NCBI GenBank assembly: GCA_902798835.1
Contig: CADBYN010000005.1
Coordinates: 1-49,905, forward strand
DNA from: Candidatus Avelusimicrobium bubulum
Lineage (GTDB): Bacteria > Elusimicrobiota > Elusimicrobia > Elusimicrobiales > Elusimicrobiaceae
DNA length: 49,905 bases
Direction of reading: 5' to 3'
The notes below the pieces were generated by a model. That model was given only the letters and a program-made list of their open reading frames with translations, did no database searches and was not told where the DNA came from. The position numbers were made by a program, and so were the translations under genes. This document shows, piece by piece, positions 25,455 to 33,245 of this stretch. Each line of letters opens with the position of its first letter. Position 1 is the stretch's first letter.

Positions 25455-26870
25455 ATGTGGAAGGATTCTTCTCGCTCGTTGTTACGTATTTTAAAATGGC
25501 TCTGCTTGGCCACGCTTATCGGTATAGTGGTGGGCGTGTGTGACGGGGCTTTTCTCAAATTATTGGATGTCGCTATCGGCACGCGTAACACAATTCCCTG
25601 TTTTTATGTGGTATTGCCGTTTGCGTTGTACCTAGTGGCGCTCTTATCGCGCAAAATAGCCAAAGCACATAAAGATTACTCTACCGATGCGGTCATCAAA
25701 CGCATCAATGCTTATCAGCCGGTTTCCTTACGTTCGGCGGCTAAAACGTTTGTGCTTTCCATTGTTACCATGGCCGCAGGCGGCTCCGCAGGTAAAGAGG
25801 CCCCGTGTGCCGATGTAGGTGCGGGCGTATCGGCTTTTATAGCGCGGGTGCTCCGCTTGAGTCCGCAGGATCAGCGCAAAATGATGATCTGTGGGGTAAG
25901 TGCCGGGTTTGCCGGCGTGTTTGGCGTACCGGTATCGGGGGCGCTATTTGGGTTGGAAGTGTTATGGGTAGGACACTTGTTTTATGAAGTAATGTTTCCT
26001 GCGTTGGTGGCCGGGATTACGGCCTATGGCGTAACCTCTTACCTGGGAGTAAATTATTTGTATCATCCGCTGGCCTTTGCCCCCGTATTTTCCGAGCAAT
26101 TTTTTCTAAAAGTAATCGTGGCGGGTGTATTTTTTGGACTTATTTCCGTTCTATTTATTGAAATTAGCAAATTGGCTAAGATCGTATTACGCTATATTAC
26201 GGCACATAGCAGTATGTTTATGACGTGTATGGTGGGTGGCCTTGTGCTGGTGCTGATTGGTCACTTTATTTCGCCCTCCTATTTAGGGTTGGGGATGGCC
26301 GGCATCGACGGACCGTTAAGCGGTGCGCCGTTGGAATCTCCGTTGGGGTTTTTGTATAAGATTATCACTACTTCTATCACGTTGGCGGCGGGGGGAATTG
26401 GCGGGTTAATTACGCCGATTTTCTTTGTAGGTTCCCAAGCTGGGGCGATGTTAGCTGACTTTTTGCATGTGGATAGTGCTACGTTAGCTGCCTTGGGATT
26501 AGTGGCGGTGCTTGCCGGTACGGCCAATACTCCCTTGGCAGCCAGTATTATGGCGATTGAACTTTTTGGGGCTCCTATTGCGCCGTATGCCACGGTGGCT
26601 TGTGTGATTAGTTTCTTGCTCACAGGCAAACAAAGCATTTTCCCACATCAGCGTATATCACTAGATAGCGGAAAAATGACAGACCCGGCGAGTGCTTATC
26701 AAGGGCCGGGCCGCCGCGCTACGGACCGCCATCAACTGCCTTCTCATTCTTCGGTTACCACGCAAATGCGTCATCGCATCAAGCGCTTTTGGCCGCAACG
26801 CACGACTCGCCAAGATGTAATCGCGCGGGGCCGCCAGCGTGTTCACCAGGTTGCCGGTAAGAAGAAATAA
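25455..26870 (+). CDS. CLC-type chloride channel/transporter
   Basis: This 471-residue membrane protein belongs to the CLC family. Filter-region motifs are GGSAGKEAP (for GKEGP), GVPVSGALFGLEV and GGIGGLITPIFFVGSQAG (for GxFxP). The usual first motif GSGIP is not recognisable, which is seen in some bacterial subgroups. The C-terminal 60 residues are basic and probably cytosolic. It starts 2 bases after the pilin stop with no clear ribosome site, so coupling is likely. Channel against proton exchanger, and the ion carried, cannot be told. Confidence 0.85.
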   Translation: MWKDSSRSLLRILKWLCLATLIGIVVGVCDGAFLKLLDVAIGTRNTIPCFYVVLPFALYLVALLSRKIAKAHKDYSTDAVIKRINAYQPVSLRSAAKTFVLSIVTMAAGGSAGKEAPCADVGAGVSAFIARVLRLSPQDQRKMMICGVSAGFAGVFGVPVSGALFGLEVLWVGHLFYEVMFPALVAGITAYGVTSYLGVNYLYHPLAFAPVFSEQFFLKVIVAGVFFGLISVLFIEISKLAKIVLRYITAHSSMFMTCMVGGLVLVLIGHFISPSYLGLGMAGIDGPLSGAPLESPLGFLYKIITTSITLAAGGIGGLITPIFFVGSQAGAMLADFLHVDSATLAALGLVAVLAGTANTPLAASIMAIELFGAPIAPYATVACVISFLLTGKQSIFPHQRISLDSGKMTDPASAYQGPGRRATDRHQLPSHSSVTTQMRHRIKRFWPQRTTRQDVIARGRQRVHQVAGKKK

Positions 26871-26881
26871 TCCTTCTAATT

Positions 26882-26890
26882 TGATATAAT
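26882..26890 (+). promoter_or_regulatory. Extended -10 promoter of the MarC gene
   Basis: TGA-TATAAT (26885-26890), followed by a leader with a short hairpin (AGTCC GCCC GGACT, about 26902-26915) directly before the AAGGAG ribosome site. Confidence 0.55.
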
Positions 26891-26927
26891 TTAAGAAGAT
26901 TAGTCCGCCCGGACTTAAGGAGTTTTT

Positions 26928-27515
26928 ATGGATTCATTTATTTCTTCAGTTATTACCTTAGCCCTTGTAATGGATGGGTTCGGGAATATTCCGTTGTTTA
27001 TTGCCGCCCTTAAAAAGGTAGCGCCCGAACGCCGCACCTTTGTCATTTTGCGTGAATTATTGATTGCATTGGGTATCATGGTATTTTTCCTATTTTGTGG
27101 AAAATGGTTTTTGCGTGCGTTTGGGGTCCACTCCTATTCGCTGAGTATTGCGGGGGGGATCATCCTGTTCTTAATTTCAATCAATTTAGTGTTTACCACC
27201 GATACGGCTCCCGAGCCGAAAACTGACCCTAAAGACGAGCCGTTTATCGTTCCGTTGGCAATTCCCTTGGTTGCGGGGCCGGCGGCATTGTCTATGGTGT
27301 TGATTCTAGCCGCGCAGCATAGCAAAATGATAACGTTGGGGGCGGTGCTGTGTGCCTCGCTAATCAATATGGCTATTTTGATGTGTTCTTTTCCGCTTAG
27401 CAAATTACTTGGACAACGCGGGCTTACCGCCATCGAGCGTTTAACGGGTATGATCTTGATTTTGATGTCCGTGGATATGATTTTGGGCGGCATTGCGGAG
27501 TTTGTAAAACTATGA
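26928..27515 (+). CDS. MarC/YhgN family membrane protein
   Basis: This 195-residue protein has six predicted membrane segments and the family features DGFGNIPLF near the start and VPLAIPLVAGPAALSMVLIL in the middle, the repeated helix with Pro-Gly. It is a MarC-type inner membrane protein, whose transported substrate is not established. The next gene overlaps by 4 bases (ATGA). Confidence 0.9.
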   Translation: MDSFISSVITLALVMDGFGNIPLFIAALKKVAPERRTFVILRELLIALGIMVFFLFCGKWFLRAFGVHSYSLSIAGGIILFLISINLVFTTDTAPEPKTDPKDEPFIVPLAIPLVAGPAALSMVLILAAQHSKMITLGAVLCASLINMAILMCSFPLSKLLGQRGLTAIERLTGMILILMSVDMILGGIAEFVKL

Positions 27516-28663
27516 AGAAATTTATTCTCTTTGCGGCCTTATTTGGATTGGCCGTAAGTGCTTGGGCGCAAGAGAAAGTAGAATATGTTCTTTTTGTCAG
27601 CCCTTCTTGCGTGCATTGCAATAAGTTAAAACAGGAATATTGGGGCGCGCTCAAAGAAAAATACAAAGATACGGTAAATTTTACCGAATACGATCTGTCT
27701 GTTCCTGCAAATAATTTGCTATTCAACCAAACGGCCGAGGCATACGGTATTAAGGCTGAAGACCGGGGCTATCCGGCCGCCGTAGTGGGCAGTACGTACC
27801 TAATGGGTTACCCCACGGAAATCGGTACCTATTCCGAGTCGGCCATCGAAAAAGCACAACTTCTGCACGAAAAAACCAACGTGAGCGCGATTGCTACGGA
27901 TCAAGTGCAACAGACGGCCCAGCAAGCCTTCAAAAAAATCACTTTTTGGGCAATCATCGGCAGCGGACTGGTGGACGGAATTAACCCGTGCGCATTCGCG
28001 GTGATTGTGTTTTTTATCTCGTTTCTCACCGTTTACAAATATACCCGTCGCGAAATTATTTTAGTAGGCACTTCTTACTGCGTAGCGGTGTTTGTGGCGT
28101 ACCTTTTGTTGGGGCTGGGTGTATTCAAATTTTTGTATGCCATGCGCGGTTTTTCCTACGTGATTAAGGCATTTTATATCCTTACCGCGGCGCTTTGTTT
28201 GTTGTTTTTTGTGCTGGCCATATACGATTTTATTATCTACCGAAAAACTAAAAAAACCGACGGCATGCTCTTGCAATTACCGCACGGTTTAAAAGTGCGC
28301 ATCCATAAAATTATGGGCTTTTTCCTGCGCGATAAACAAAAAAGTACGTTCCGTTTGGTGCTAGCGGCACTTGCGGTAGGATTTTGCGTTTCCTTGGTGG
28401 AGGCGGTTTGCACGGGGCAAGTCTACGTGCCTACGTGTGTGCTCATCATGCAGGACCCGCACTTTCGCGCACAAGCCGCATTTTACCTGGTGCTTTATAA
28501 CCTAATGTTCATTGTACCGCTGATAACCGTGTTTGTGCTGGCACTTATCGGCTATGAATCGAAGGGATTTAATGATTTCTTTAAGAAGCATTTAGGGCTG
28601 ACCAAAATTCTGCTCTGTTTAGTATTCCTGGCGTTGTTTATATTGCTGGTAGGAAATATCTAA
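27512..28663 (+). CDS. Thioredoxin-fold / DsbD-type membrane thiol reductase fusion
   Basis: This 383-residue protein begins with a signal peptide (MKKFILFAALFGLAVSAWA), followed by a periplasmic thioredoxin-like domain with the redox motif CVHC (Cys33, Cys36) and PAAVVG. After residue 140 come about six membrane segments of the CcdA/DsbD type. Two buried cysteines fit the electron-relay pair: Cys160 in DGINPCAF and Cys300 in EAVCTGQVYVPT. The likely role is to pass reducing power across the membrane to extracytoplasmic thiols. DsbD has its thioredoxin domain at the C-terminus, whereas here it is at the N-terminus. The start overlaps the MarC stop. Confidence 0.8.
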   Translation: MKKFILFAALFGLAVSAWAQEKVEYVLFVSPSCVHCNKLKQEYWGALKEKYKDTVNFTEYDLSVPANNLLFNQTAEAYGIKAEDRGYPAAVVGSTYLMGYPTEIGTYSESAIEKAQLLHEKTNVSAIATDQVQQTAQQAFKKITFWAIIGSGLVDGINPCAFAVIVFFISFLTVYKYTRREIILVGTSYCVAVFVAYLLLGLGVFKFLYAMRGFSYVIKAFYILTAALCLLFFVLAIYDFIIYRKTKKTDGMLLQLPHGLKVRIHKIMGFFLRDKQKSTFRLVLAALAVGFCVSLVEAVCTGQVYVPTCVLIMQDPHFRAQAAFYLVLYNLMFIVPLITVFVLALIGYESKGFNDFFKKHLGLTKILLCLVFLALFILLVGNI

Positions 28664-28681
28664 AACACATTTTAATAGTAG

Positions 28682-28708
28682 CGCCCTGCTTTTTGGCAGG
28701 GTGTTTTT
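28682..28708 (+). terminator. Terminator after the thiol reductase gene
   Basis: CGCCCTGC pairs with GCAGGGTG (one G-U) over a T-rich loop, followed by T5. Confidence 0.85.
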
Positions 28709-28723
28709 ACGTCTAGCGGGCGT

Positions 28724-28748
28724 AAAAAAGGAACCCTTACGGGTTCCC
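28724..28748 (-). terminator. Terminator of the tRNA-Lys/Glu operon
   Basis: On the minus strand, GGAACCC pairs with GGGTTCC over GTAA and is followed by T6-7. It lies about 30 bases after tRNA-Glu. Confidence 0.88.
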
Positions 28749-28776
28749 AAAATGCCTAGGAAAATTTACAAAAAAA

Positions 28777-28851
28777 TGGCGCCCTCTAGGAGAATCGAAC
28801 TCCTCTTTTCGGATTGAAAATCCGACGTCCTAACCGATAGACGAAGAGGGC
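28777..28851 (-). tRNA. tRNA-Glu (TTC)
   Basis: A 75-base cloverleaf on the minus strand: acceptor GCCCTCT / AGAGGGC, D-arm GTCTATCGGTTAGGAC, anticodon loop with TTC between GGA/TCC stem halves, T-arm AGGAG TTCGATT CTCCT, discriminator G and an encoded CCA. It is transcribed after tRNA-Lys, 9 bases apart. Confidence 0.95.
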
Positions 28852-28860
28852 ACTTAAAAG

Positions 28861-28932
28861 TGCGCCCGGTGAGACTTGAACTCACGGCCCCCCGCTTAAA
28901 AGGCGGATGCTCTACCACTGAGCTACGAGCGC
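28861..28932 (-). tRNA. tRNA-Lys (TTT)
   Basis: A 72-base cloverleaf on the minus strand: acceptor GCGCTCG / CGGGCGC with one wobble pair, D-arm AGCTCAGTGGTAGAGC, anticodon loop CTTTTAA (TTT) and T-arm GTGAG TTCAAGT CTCAC. The discriminator A is followed by CTT, so CCA is not encoded, unlike its neighbour tRNA-Glu. Confidence 0.95.
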
Positions 28933-29057
28933 AAAAAAAACGTGGGCTTAATCTAACATCGGGTTAAACCCAACACATATAGTATATCAAAATTTATTAG
29001 TACGTGCAAGCAAATCTTTGAAAGGTTGCAGGAAACAACGTGACTAACTCCATATTC

Positions 29058-29086
29058 ATTATAGCATTTGTGAAAAAAACACGCAA
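29058..29086 (-). promoter_or_regulatory. Promoter of the tRNA-Lys/Glu operon
   Basis: On the minus strand, TTGCGT (29086-29081), a 17-base spacer and an extended -10 TGC-TATAAT (29063-29058). The stretch 28933-29057 between promoter and tRNA-Lys holds a GGGTTTAACCC palindrome (about 28963-28976) and no ORF I can support. Confidence 0.75.
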
Positions 29087-29180
29087 CGTTGAAGTGCCGG
29101 ATAGTTTGACATACACGCGCGCTCTTTATTACCATATAAATAGATAGGCCGGACGTGTGCCGCGCCAAGTGAGGGTTTGT

Positions 29181-29561
29181 ATGGCAAAAAAAATCATTAG
29201 TTCATCCCGCGCTCCTAAAGCGATCGGGCCCTATTCCCAAGCCGTAGAAGATGGCGGTTTTATTTTTACCTCGAGTGTGCTTCCTATTGACCCGGTTACC
29301 GGGGAAGTATTTTCCGGTGATGTGCAAGTGCAAACGGAACTCATCCTCAAAAATTTGGAAACTATTTTGAAGGAAGCCGGCTGCACCCTTAAACACGTGG
29401 TCAAAACGACGGTGTTTATGACGGATCTAACGAAATTTGCCGAAATGAACGCCATGTACGAAACTTTTTTCAAAGAAAACCCGCCTGCGCGCAGCACGGT
29501 GCAAGTAACGGCGCTGCCCAAAGGAAGTGTGGTACAAATAGAAGCTATTGCTAAAAAATAA
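29181..29561 (+). CDS. ridA: RidA family enamine/imine deaminase
   Basis: This 126-residue protein matches RidA (YjgF/YER057c/UK114): PKAIGPYSQAV at the start, LKNLETILKEAGCTLKHVVKTTVFMTDL, and the active-site arginine in PPARSTVQVTALPKG. The family hydrolyses reactive enamines and imines from PLP enzymes. The upstream in-frame start at 29157 is a GTG; the ATG at 29181 with GAGG upstream fits the family length. TTGACA at 29106-29111 may be its -35. The MalQ gene follows after 6 bases. Confidence 0.93.
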   Translation: MAKKIISSSRAPKAIGPYSQAVEDGGFIFTSSVLPIDPVTGEVFSGDVQVQTELILKNLETILKEAGCTLKHVVKTTVFMTDLTKFAEMNAMYETFFKENPPARSTVQVTALPKGSVVQIEAIAKK

Positions 29562-29567
29562 ACGCCT

Positions 29568-31151
29568 ATGACGACGCTACAAGACGAACTTTTGTCCGCG
29601 CGTACTACGGGAATTCTGCTCCCGGTGTCGGCGATGAAAACCCAAACCGATTGGGGGGTGGGGGATTTTGGTTCGCTTACAGAGTGGGTGGAGTTTTTGG
29701 CGGGGCTGGGTATCAAATTTGTCCAAATTTTACCGCTGCAAGAAACGGCTCCCGGCACCCATTGTCCCTATAGTGCGCTGACGTCTTTTGGCGTGGATCC
29801 CATTTATGCGCAAATTGATGCAATAGAAGATATCCAGCACAGTTCGCGTGCGCAGGAATATATTGCTTCTATCTCGGCAGATATAGCTAATTGGCGCACC
29901 GCTCGGCCGGCTCCTTTTGCCGCGGTAAAAGATGCAAAACTCAAAGTTCTTTGGCAGGCTTATCAAACATTCTTAATACACGAAGTTGCCGCCCGCACGG
30001 CGCGTGCGCGGGCGTTTGAGGCGTATTGCTCGGCGCAGGAATCCTGGTTGCGCGGGTACGCGCTTTTCCGTGCGCTTAAAGATTTTTTCAAATGGCAAAG
30101 TTGGAAGGACTGGCCGACCGATTTGCAGAATATTCACTCGCAAGCGGTTGCCCAGTTTGAAGTACAATACAAAGAGTTTGTAGATTTCTTCAAATACGTG
30201 CAGTGGATTTTGGATCAACAACTTCGCCGCGTGAAAGTATTTGCACAAGAAAAAGGCATTTACATTTTTGGCGATATTCCCTTTGCAACCAATTTAGATA
30301 GTGCCGAAGTATGGGCCGAAAAAGAAAATTACCGCATCGGTTGGGAAATCGGTGCGCCGGCGGATCAATTTTCCAAAGACGGGCAACGTTGGGGGCTTCC
30401 CGCGTACAACTGGCCGTATTTATTGGAACACAATTTAGATTTATGGCGGCGCAAAATCCGTCGCGTGACCGAACTGTATGATATTTTCCGCCTGGACCAC
30501 TTGGTGGGATTTTTCCGCACCTACGTATTTGCCCCGCACGAGCAGCAAGGCGCGTTTGATGTGGAAGGTGAACAAAACCAAATTGACCGCGGCTACACAT
30601 TTTTAAGCATGGTGCTGGAAGAAGCACAAGGCAAACTCCCCGTCGGCGAAGATCTGGGCGTTATTCCCAATTACGTGCGCCGTATGCTGGTAGATTTAAA
30701 AATCCCAGGCTACAAAGTGTTGCGTTGGGAGCGCGAAGATAATGGTTGGTATCGCGAGCCGCGCAACTACCCGGTGGTATCTTTAGCCACTACGTCCACG
30801 CACGACACCGAAACCCTGCGTGGTTGGTGGGAGACGATGGACATTAACGAACGGCGCAACATTTGGGAAATGATTTCCGCTCAAAAAACCGACGGCAATA
30901 TTCCTTTTAATTTAGATACCCAGCGCCTGATGTTAAAGCGTGTGTTGGAAAGTGCCTCCGCGCTGACGCTATTTGCCTGGCAGGATATTATAGGCACGCT
31001 GGACCGTGTGAATACGCCCGGCACGGTGGGGGAGAATAATTGGACGTACCGCAGTGATGTTACCCCGCAAGAAGCGCGCGAGAAATACGCCGCGCAACTC
31101 ACGATGTTTCAGACCCTCTTAAAAGAAACCGGCCGCACAACAGCCAAATAA
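29568..31151 (+). CDS. malQ: 4-alpha-glucanotransferase (amylomaltase, GH77)
   Basis: This 527-residue GH77 enzyme transfers alpha-1,4-glucan chains in maltodextrin or glycogen metabolism. Catalytic residues are present: nucleophile Asp310 in FRLDHLVGFFR, acid/base Glu361 in PVGEDLGVIPN and Asp413 in TTSTHDTETLRGWW. The first residues GILLPVSAMKTQTDWGVGDFG are typical. It lacks CBM20 domains and is the intact counterpart of the broken CBM20-GH77 gene at 6217-8812. The two are of different subfamilies, so this is not a recent duplicate. Cytoplasmic, with no signal peptide. Confidence 0.95.
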   Translation: MTTLQDELLSARTTGILLPVSAMKTQTDWGVGDFGSLTEWVEFLAGLGIKFVQILPLQETAPGTHCPYSALTSFGVDPIYAQIDAIEDIQHSSRAQEYIASISADIANWRTARPAPFAAVKDAKLKVLWQAYQTFLIHEVAARTARARAFEAYCSAQESWLRGYALFRALKDFFKWQSWKDWPTDLQNIHSQAVAQFEVQYKEFVDFFKYVQWILDQQLRRVKVFAQEKGIYIFGDIPFATNLDSAEVWAEKENYRIGWEIGAPADQFSKDGQRWGLPAYNWPYLLEHNLDLWRRKIRRVTELYDIFRLDHLVGFFRTYVFAPHEQQGAFDVEGEQNQIDRGYTFLSMVLEEAQGKLPVGEDLGVIPNYVRRMLVDLKIPGYKVLRWEREDNGWYREPRNYPVVSLATTSTHDTETLRGWWETMDINERRNIWEMISAQKTDGNIPFNLDTQRLMLKRVLESASALTLFAWQDIIGTLDRVNTPGTVGENNWTYRSDVTPQEAREKYAAQLTMFQTLLKETGRTTAK

Positions 31152-31162
31152 TCTTTTACTTC

Positions 31163-31171
31163 TGCTATAAT
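31163..31171 (+). promoter_or_regulatory. Extended -10 promoter of the nitroreductase/TSCPD unit
   Basis: TGCTATAAT, 27 bases upstream of the nitroreductase ATG, which has a GAGGTG ribosome site. No clear -35. Confidence 0.6.
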
Positions 31172-31198
31172 AAAGGTATCTTTTGCGTGAGGTGATTT

Positions 31199-31711
31199 AT
31201 GACTTTTTCCGAACTTGTCAAAGCGCGTTATTCGGTGCGTAAATTTTCCGATAAACCTATTGAACCCGAAAAGTTAAATGCGGTCTTGGAAGCCGCCCGC
31301 CTGGCCCCCACGGCTAAAAATTTGCAGCCCGTACACGTGTATGTGGTGGCCTCTCCGCAAGGGATGGAAAAAATGCGCACGCTTACGCCGTGCCATTACG
31401 GCGCGCCCGTGGTGCTGATTTTTGCCAAAAACACGCAAGAAGAATGGCACCACCCGCAAGAAGATTTAACGTCCGGTTCGGAAGATGTGGCCATTGCCGC
31501 CACGCACGCTATGCTCGCCGCTACCGATCAAGGGCTGGGCACGTGTTGGGTGAAATTTTTTGTACCGTAAGATGTATCCCACGCGTACAACTTGCCCGCG
31601 CACGAAATGCCCGTGCTGCTTATGCCGGTGGGCTATGCGGCAGACGGAGCTTTGCCATCGGAGCGTCACCAAGACCGCAAGGCGATGCAAGATTTAGTAA
31701 CCTATTTATAG
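31199..31711 (+). pseudogene. Nitroreductase family protein, interrupted by an in-frame TAA
   Basis: The frame encodes MTFSELVKARYSVRKFSDKP, a typical FMN nitroreductase start, then LAPTAKNLQPVHVYVV and AATDQGLGTCWVKFF. It stops at TAA (31568-31570). The same frame continues without shift through DVSHAYNLPAHEMPVLLMPVGYAA and ends at TAG (31709-31711), matching the usual family C-terminus. The whole would be 170 residues, the normal size. A single change such as GAA to TAA or CAA to TAA explains it. The 5' part alone (123 residues) lacks the last strand and cofactor contacts. Sequencing error is possible. Confidence 0.85.
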
Positions 31712-31720
31712 GAGTATAAT

Positions 31721-31984
31721 ATGAAAGCAAAAGCATTTACATTTCAAACGATGGGCGTATGTTCGCAAGAAGTTTCCTTCGCGATTGATGAGCAAAACCG
31801 GGTGCATAATGTGCGCTTTTTGGGCGGTTGTCCCGGCAATTTGCTGGCTATCGGCAAGTTAGTTGAAGGCGTGGACGCCACCAAAGTGGCTTCGTTACTT
31901 AAAGGCAACGATTGCGGCGGCAAAGGCACTTCGTGCGCGGACCAACTTTCCCGTGCCATAACAGTTGCTTTGGCTGAGAAATAA
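31721..31984 (+). CDS. TSCPD domain protein (TIGR03905-like)
   Basis: This 87-residue protein is a stand-alone TSCPD domain: TMGVCSQEVSFAIDE, FLGGCPGNLLAIGKLVEG and CGGKGTSCADQLSRAI. The domain also occurs in some ribonucleotide reductases. Four cysteines at conserved places suggest metal binding. The function of the stand-alone family is unknown. It follows the broken nitroreductase by 9 bases with a TAGGAG ribosome site, and a terminator follows. Confidence 0.9.
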   Translation: MKAKAFTFQTMGVCSQEVSFAIDEQNRVHNVRFLGGCPGNLLAIGKLVEGVDATKVASLLKGNDCGGKGTSCADQLSRAITVALAEK

Positions 31985-31997
31985 ACTTATTTTGTTA

Positions 31998-32035
31998 CAA
32001 GAAGGCTCCGTTTTTGGCGGAGCCTTCTTGTTTTG
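31998..32035. terminator. Bidirectional terminator
   Basis: A 13-bp perfect stem (CAAGAAGGCTCCG / CGGAGCCTTCTTG) with a 7-base loop and T-rich flanks, between converging genes. Confidence 0.92.
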
Positions 32036-32049
32036 TGTAAATTAGTCTT

Positions 32050-33117
32050 TTATAGATTATTCTGCAAGATGCTTGTAATGCCTAATTGGTCTCGAAACAA
32101 CATAATAAGTACGACCAAAATTATGAGTCCCGCAAAGCCTATCAATGCGGCAAACCCACGGGAAGGGACATCAGGCAAACGACGTTCAAGTTGTGTTTCA
32201 TCCGCATAGTTTATATATATGCGTGTAGCCGATATGATGTAGAGCGGCCGAAAGATTAACATAATAACAGCCAGAGCAAGTAACATAGGAATACTGGCAA
32301 ATAAGTAAAACATAAATATCGAGGGGAGCTGATAAGCTTTTTGCAGTTCCATAATATACGGGAATAACACGATCAAAGAAGCATACGCGCCTATTCCCAC
32401 AATCCAACAAATTAGCGAATAAGCCGCCCGTAATTCTCCCAACCTAAGTAGGCGTGTTTTCAGCAGGGCTAACGAGTCCTGGCAGGCTTCTTTGACAGTT
32501 CTTCCGTATACCAAGGCAGGGATTATACCTAGTGTGGCTGTTTTCCAGACTTGGTATACAAGTTCTTTGAAAATTTTAACAGAGAGCGGGGTTCGGTCCT
32601 TTTTTTTAGGCAACCGATCCAAAATTCTGTTTACGGTTATCCAGGCATCAACCCAACTAAATACCCATATCGGCCAGGAGCGATCTGCCACCATCCGTAA
32701 ACATTCCGGGATGGTAGATTCCCTCTGCTCGCTATGCAAAGTATAAGAGGCCCCCATGCAGGCTGTTAAAATGCCTATAGGATAGGCCACCAGTCCGACG
32801 CAGAGAAAACTCCAAGCCAAAAAAATCAAATTAAGGAACAGCCCTCCTTTGTCATTGCCGATTTGATCCCAAACTTCTTGCGGAATCCAGCCAAGAAATT
32901 GCACCCAAATATAATAACCTATGGCGATGGCGACCAATTGCAAAAACGAAAAGAAAAGATTCTCTTTTTCGGATAGTACAAATTTGAAAGAGATCCAGCA
33001 CTCTTTAAAAAATCCGCCTAGCGACTCTTTCCCCTTGGGCATGGACAAGTCTCTTGACACATTTTCAATTTCTTGATGAAGGTTTGTAAATTGGTCTCGT
33101 ATGTTGGTTTCGTCCAT
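32050..33117 (-). CDS. Multi-pass membrane protein of unknown function
   Basis: This 355-residue protein has a charged N-terminal cytosolic region of about 45 residues, then about six membrane segments in pairs (about 58-75, 95-125, 195-210, 240-262, 275-300, 325-345). One loop, YGRTVKEACQDSLALLKTRLLRLGELRAAYSLICW, recalls membrane proteins of the DUF6159 type, but I am not certain. An extended -10 (TGCTACAAT, 33162-33154 on the minus strand) and GGAG before the ATG indicate a single-gene unit, ended by the bidirectional terminator. Confidence 0.75.
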   Translation of the reverse strand: MDETNIRDQFTNLHQEIENVSRDLSMPKGKESLGGFFKECWISFKFVLSEKENLFFSFLQLVAIAIGYYIWVQFLGWIPQEVWDQIGNDKGGLFLNLIFLAWSFLCVGLVAYPIGILTACMGASYTLHSEQRESTIPECLRMVADRSWPIWVFSWVDAWITVNRILDRLPKKKDRTPLSVKIFKELVYQVWKTATLGIIPALVYGRTVKEACQDSLALLKTRLLRLGELRAAYSLICWIVGIGAYASLIVLFPYIMELQKAYQLPSIFMFYLFASIPMLLALAVIMLIFRPLYIISATRIYINYADETQLERRLPDVPSRGFAALIGFAGLIILVVLIMLFRDQLGITSILQNNL

Positions 33118-33153
33118 ATAGTCGGTCTCCGGTTGTCCAAAACGGCTAGAGTA

Positions 33154-33162
33154 ATTGTAGCA
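33154..33162 (-). promoter_or_regulatory. Extended -10 promoter of the membrane protein gene
   Basis: TGCTACAAT on the minus strand, about 37 bases before the ATG; no convincing -35. Confidence 0.5.
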
Positions 33163-33210
33163 TTTTTTAGAAATGAGTGGACAATTGGGGCAGCGGGATA
33201 TTTTTAATAC

Positions 33211-33239
33211 TTGACAAATAAATAATTTACTAGTAAACT
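33211..33239 (+). promoter_or_regulatory. Promoter of the MarR-lipid operon, predicted leaderless
   Basis: A consensus TTGACA (33211-33216), a 17-base spacer and TAAACT (33234-33239). The ATG of the MarR gene at 33246 is seven bases after the last base of the -10, and no ribosome site is present. Confidence 0.8.
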
Positions 33240-33242
33240 ATT
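33221..33242. promoter_or_regulatory. Palindromic operator, probably for the MarR-family protein
   Basis: The core TTTACTAGTAAA (33226-33237) is a perfect 12-bp palindrome. One unpaired base on each side separates it from AATA / TATT, making a 22-bp two-fold site. It covers the spacer and the -10 of the promoter, so binding by a MarR dimer would block transcription. Binding by this protein is inferred. Confidence 0.7.
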
Positions 33243-33245
33243 TAT

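Noticed and set aside
28777-28932. tRNA-associated integration site
   Set aside because: No integrase gene and no repeat of a tRNA 3' end were found nearby.
31390-31719. A 109-residue plus-strand frame over the nitroreductase stop
   Set aside because: It is Arg-rich and out of frame with the conserved protein, which continues past the stop in its own frame.
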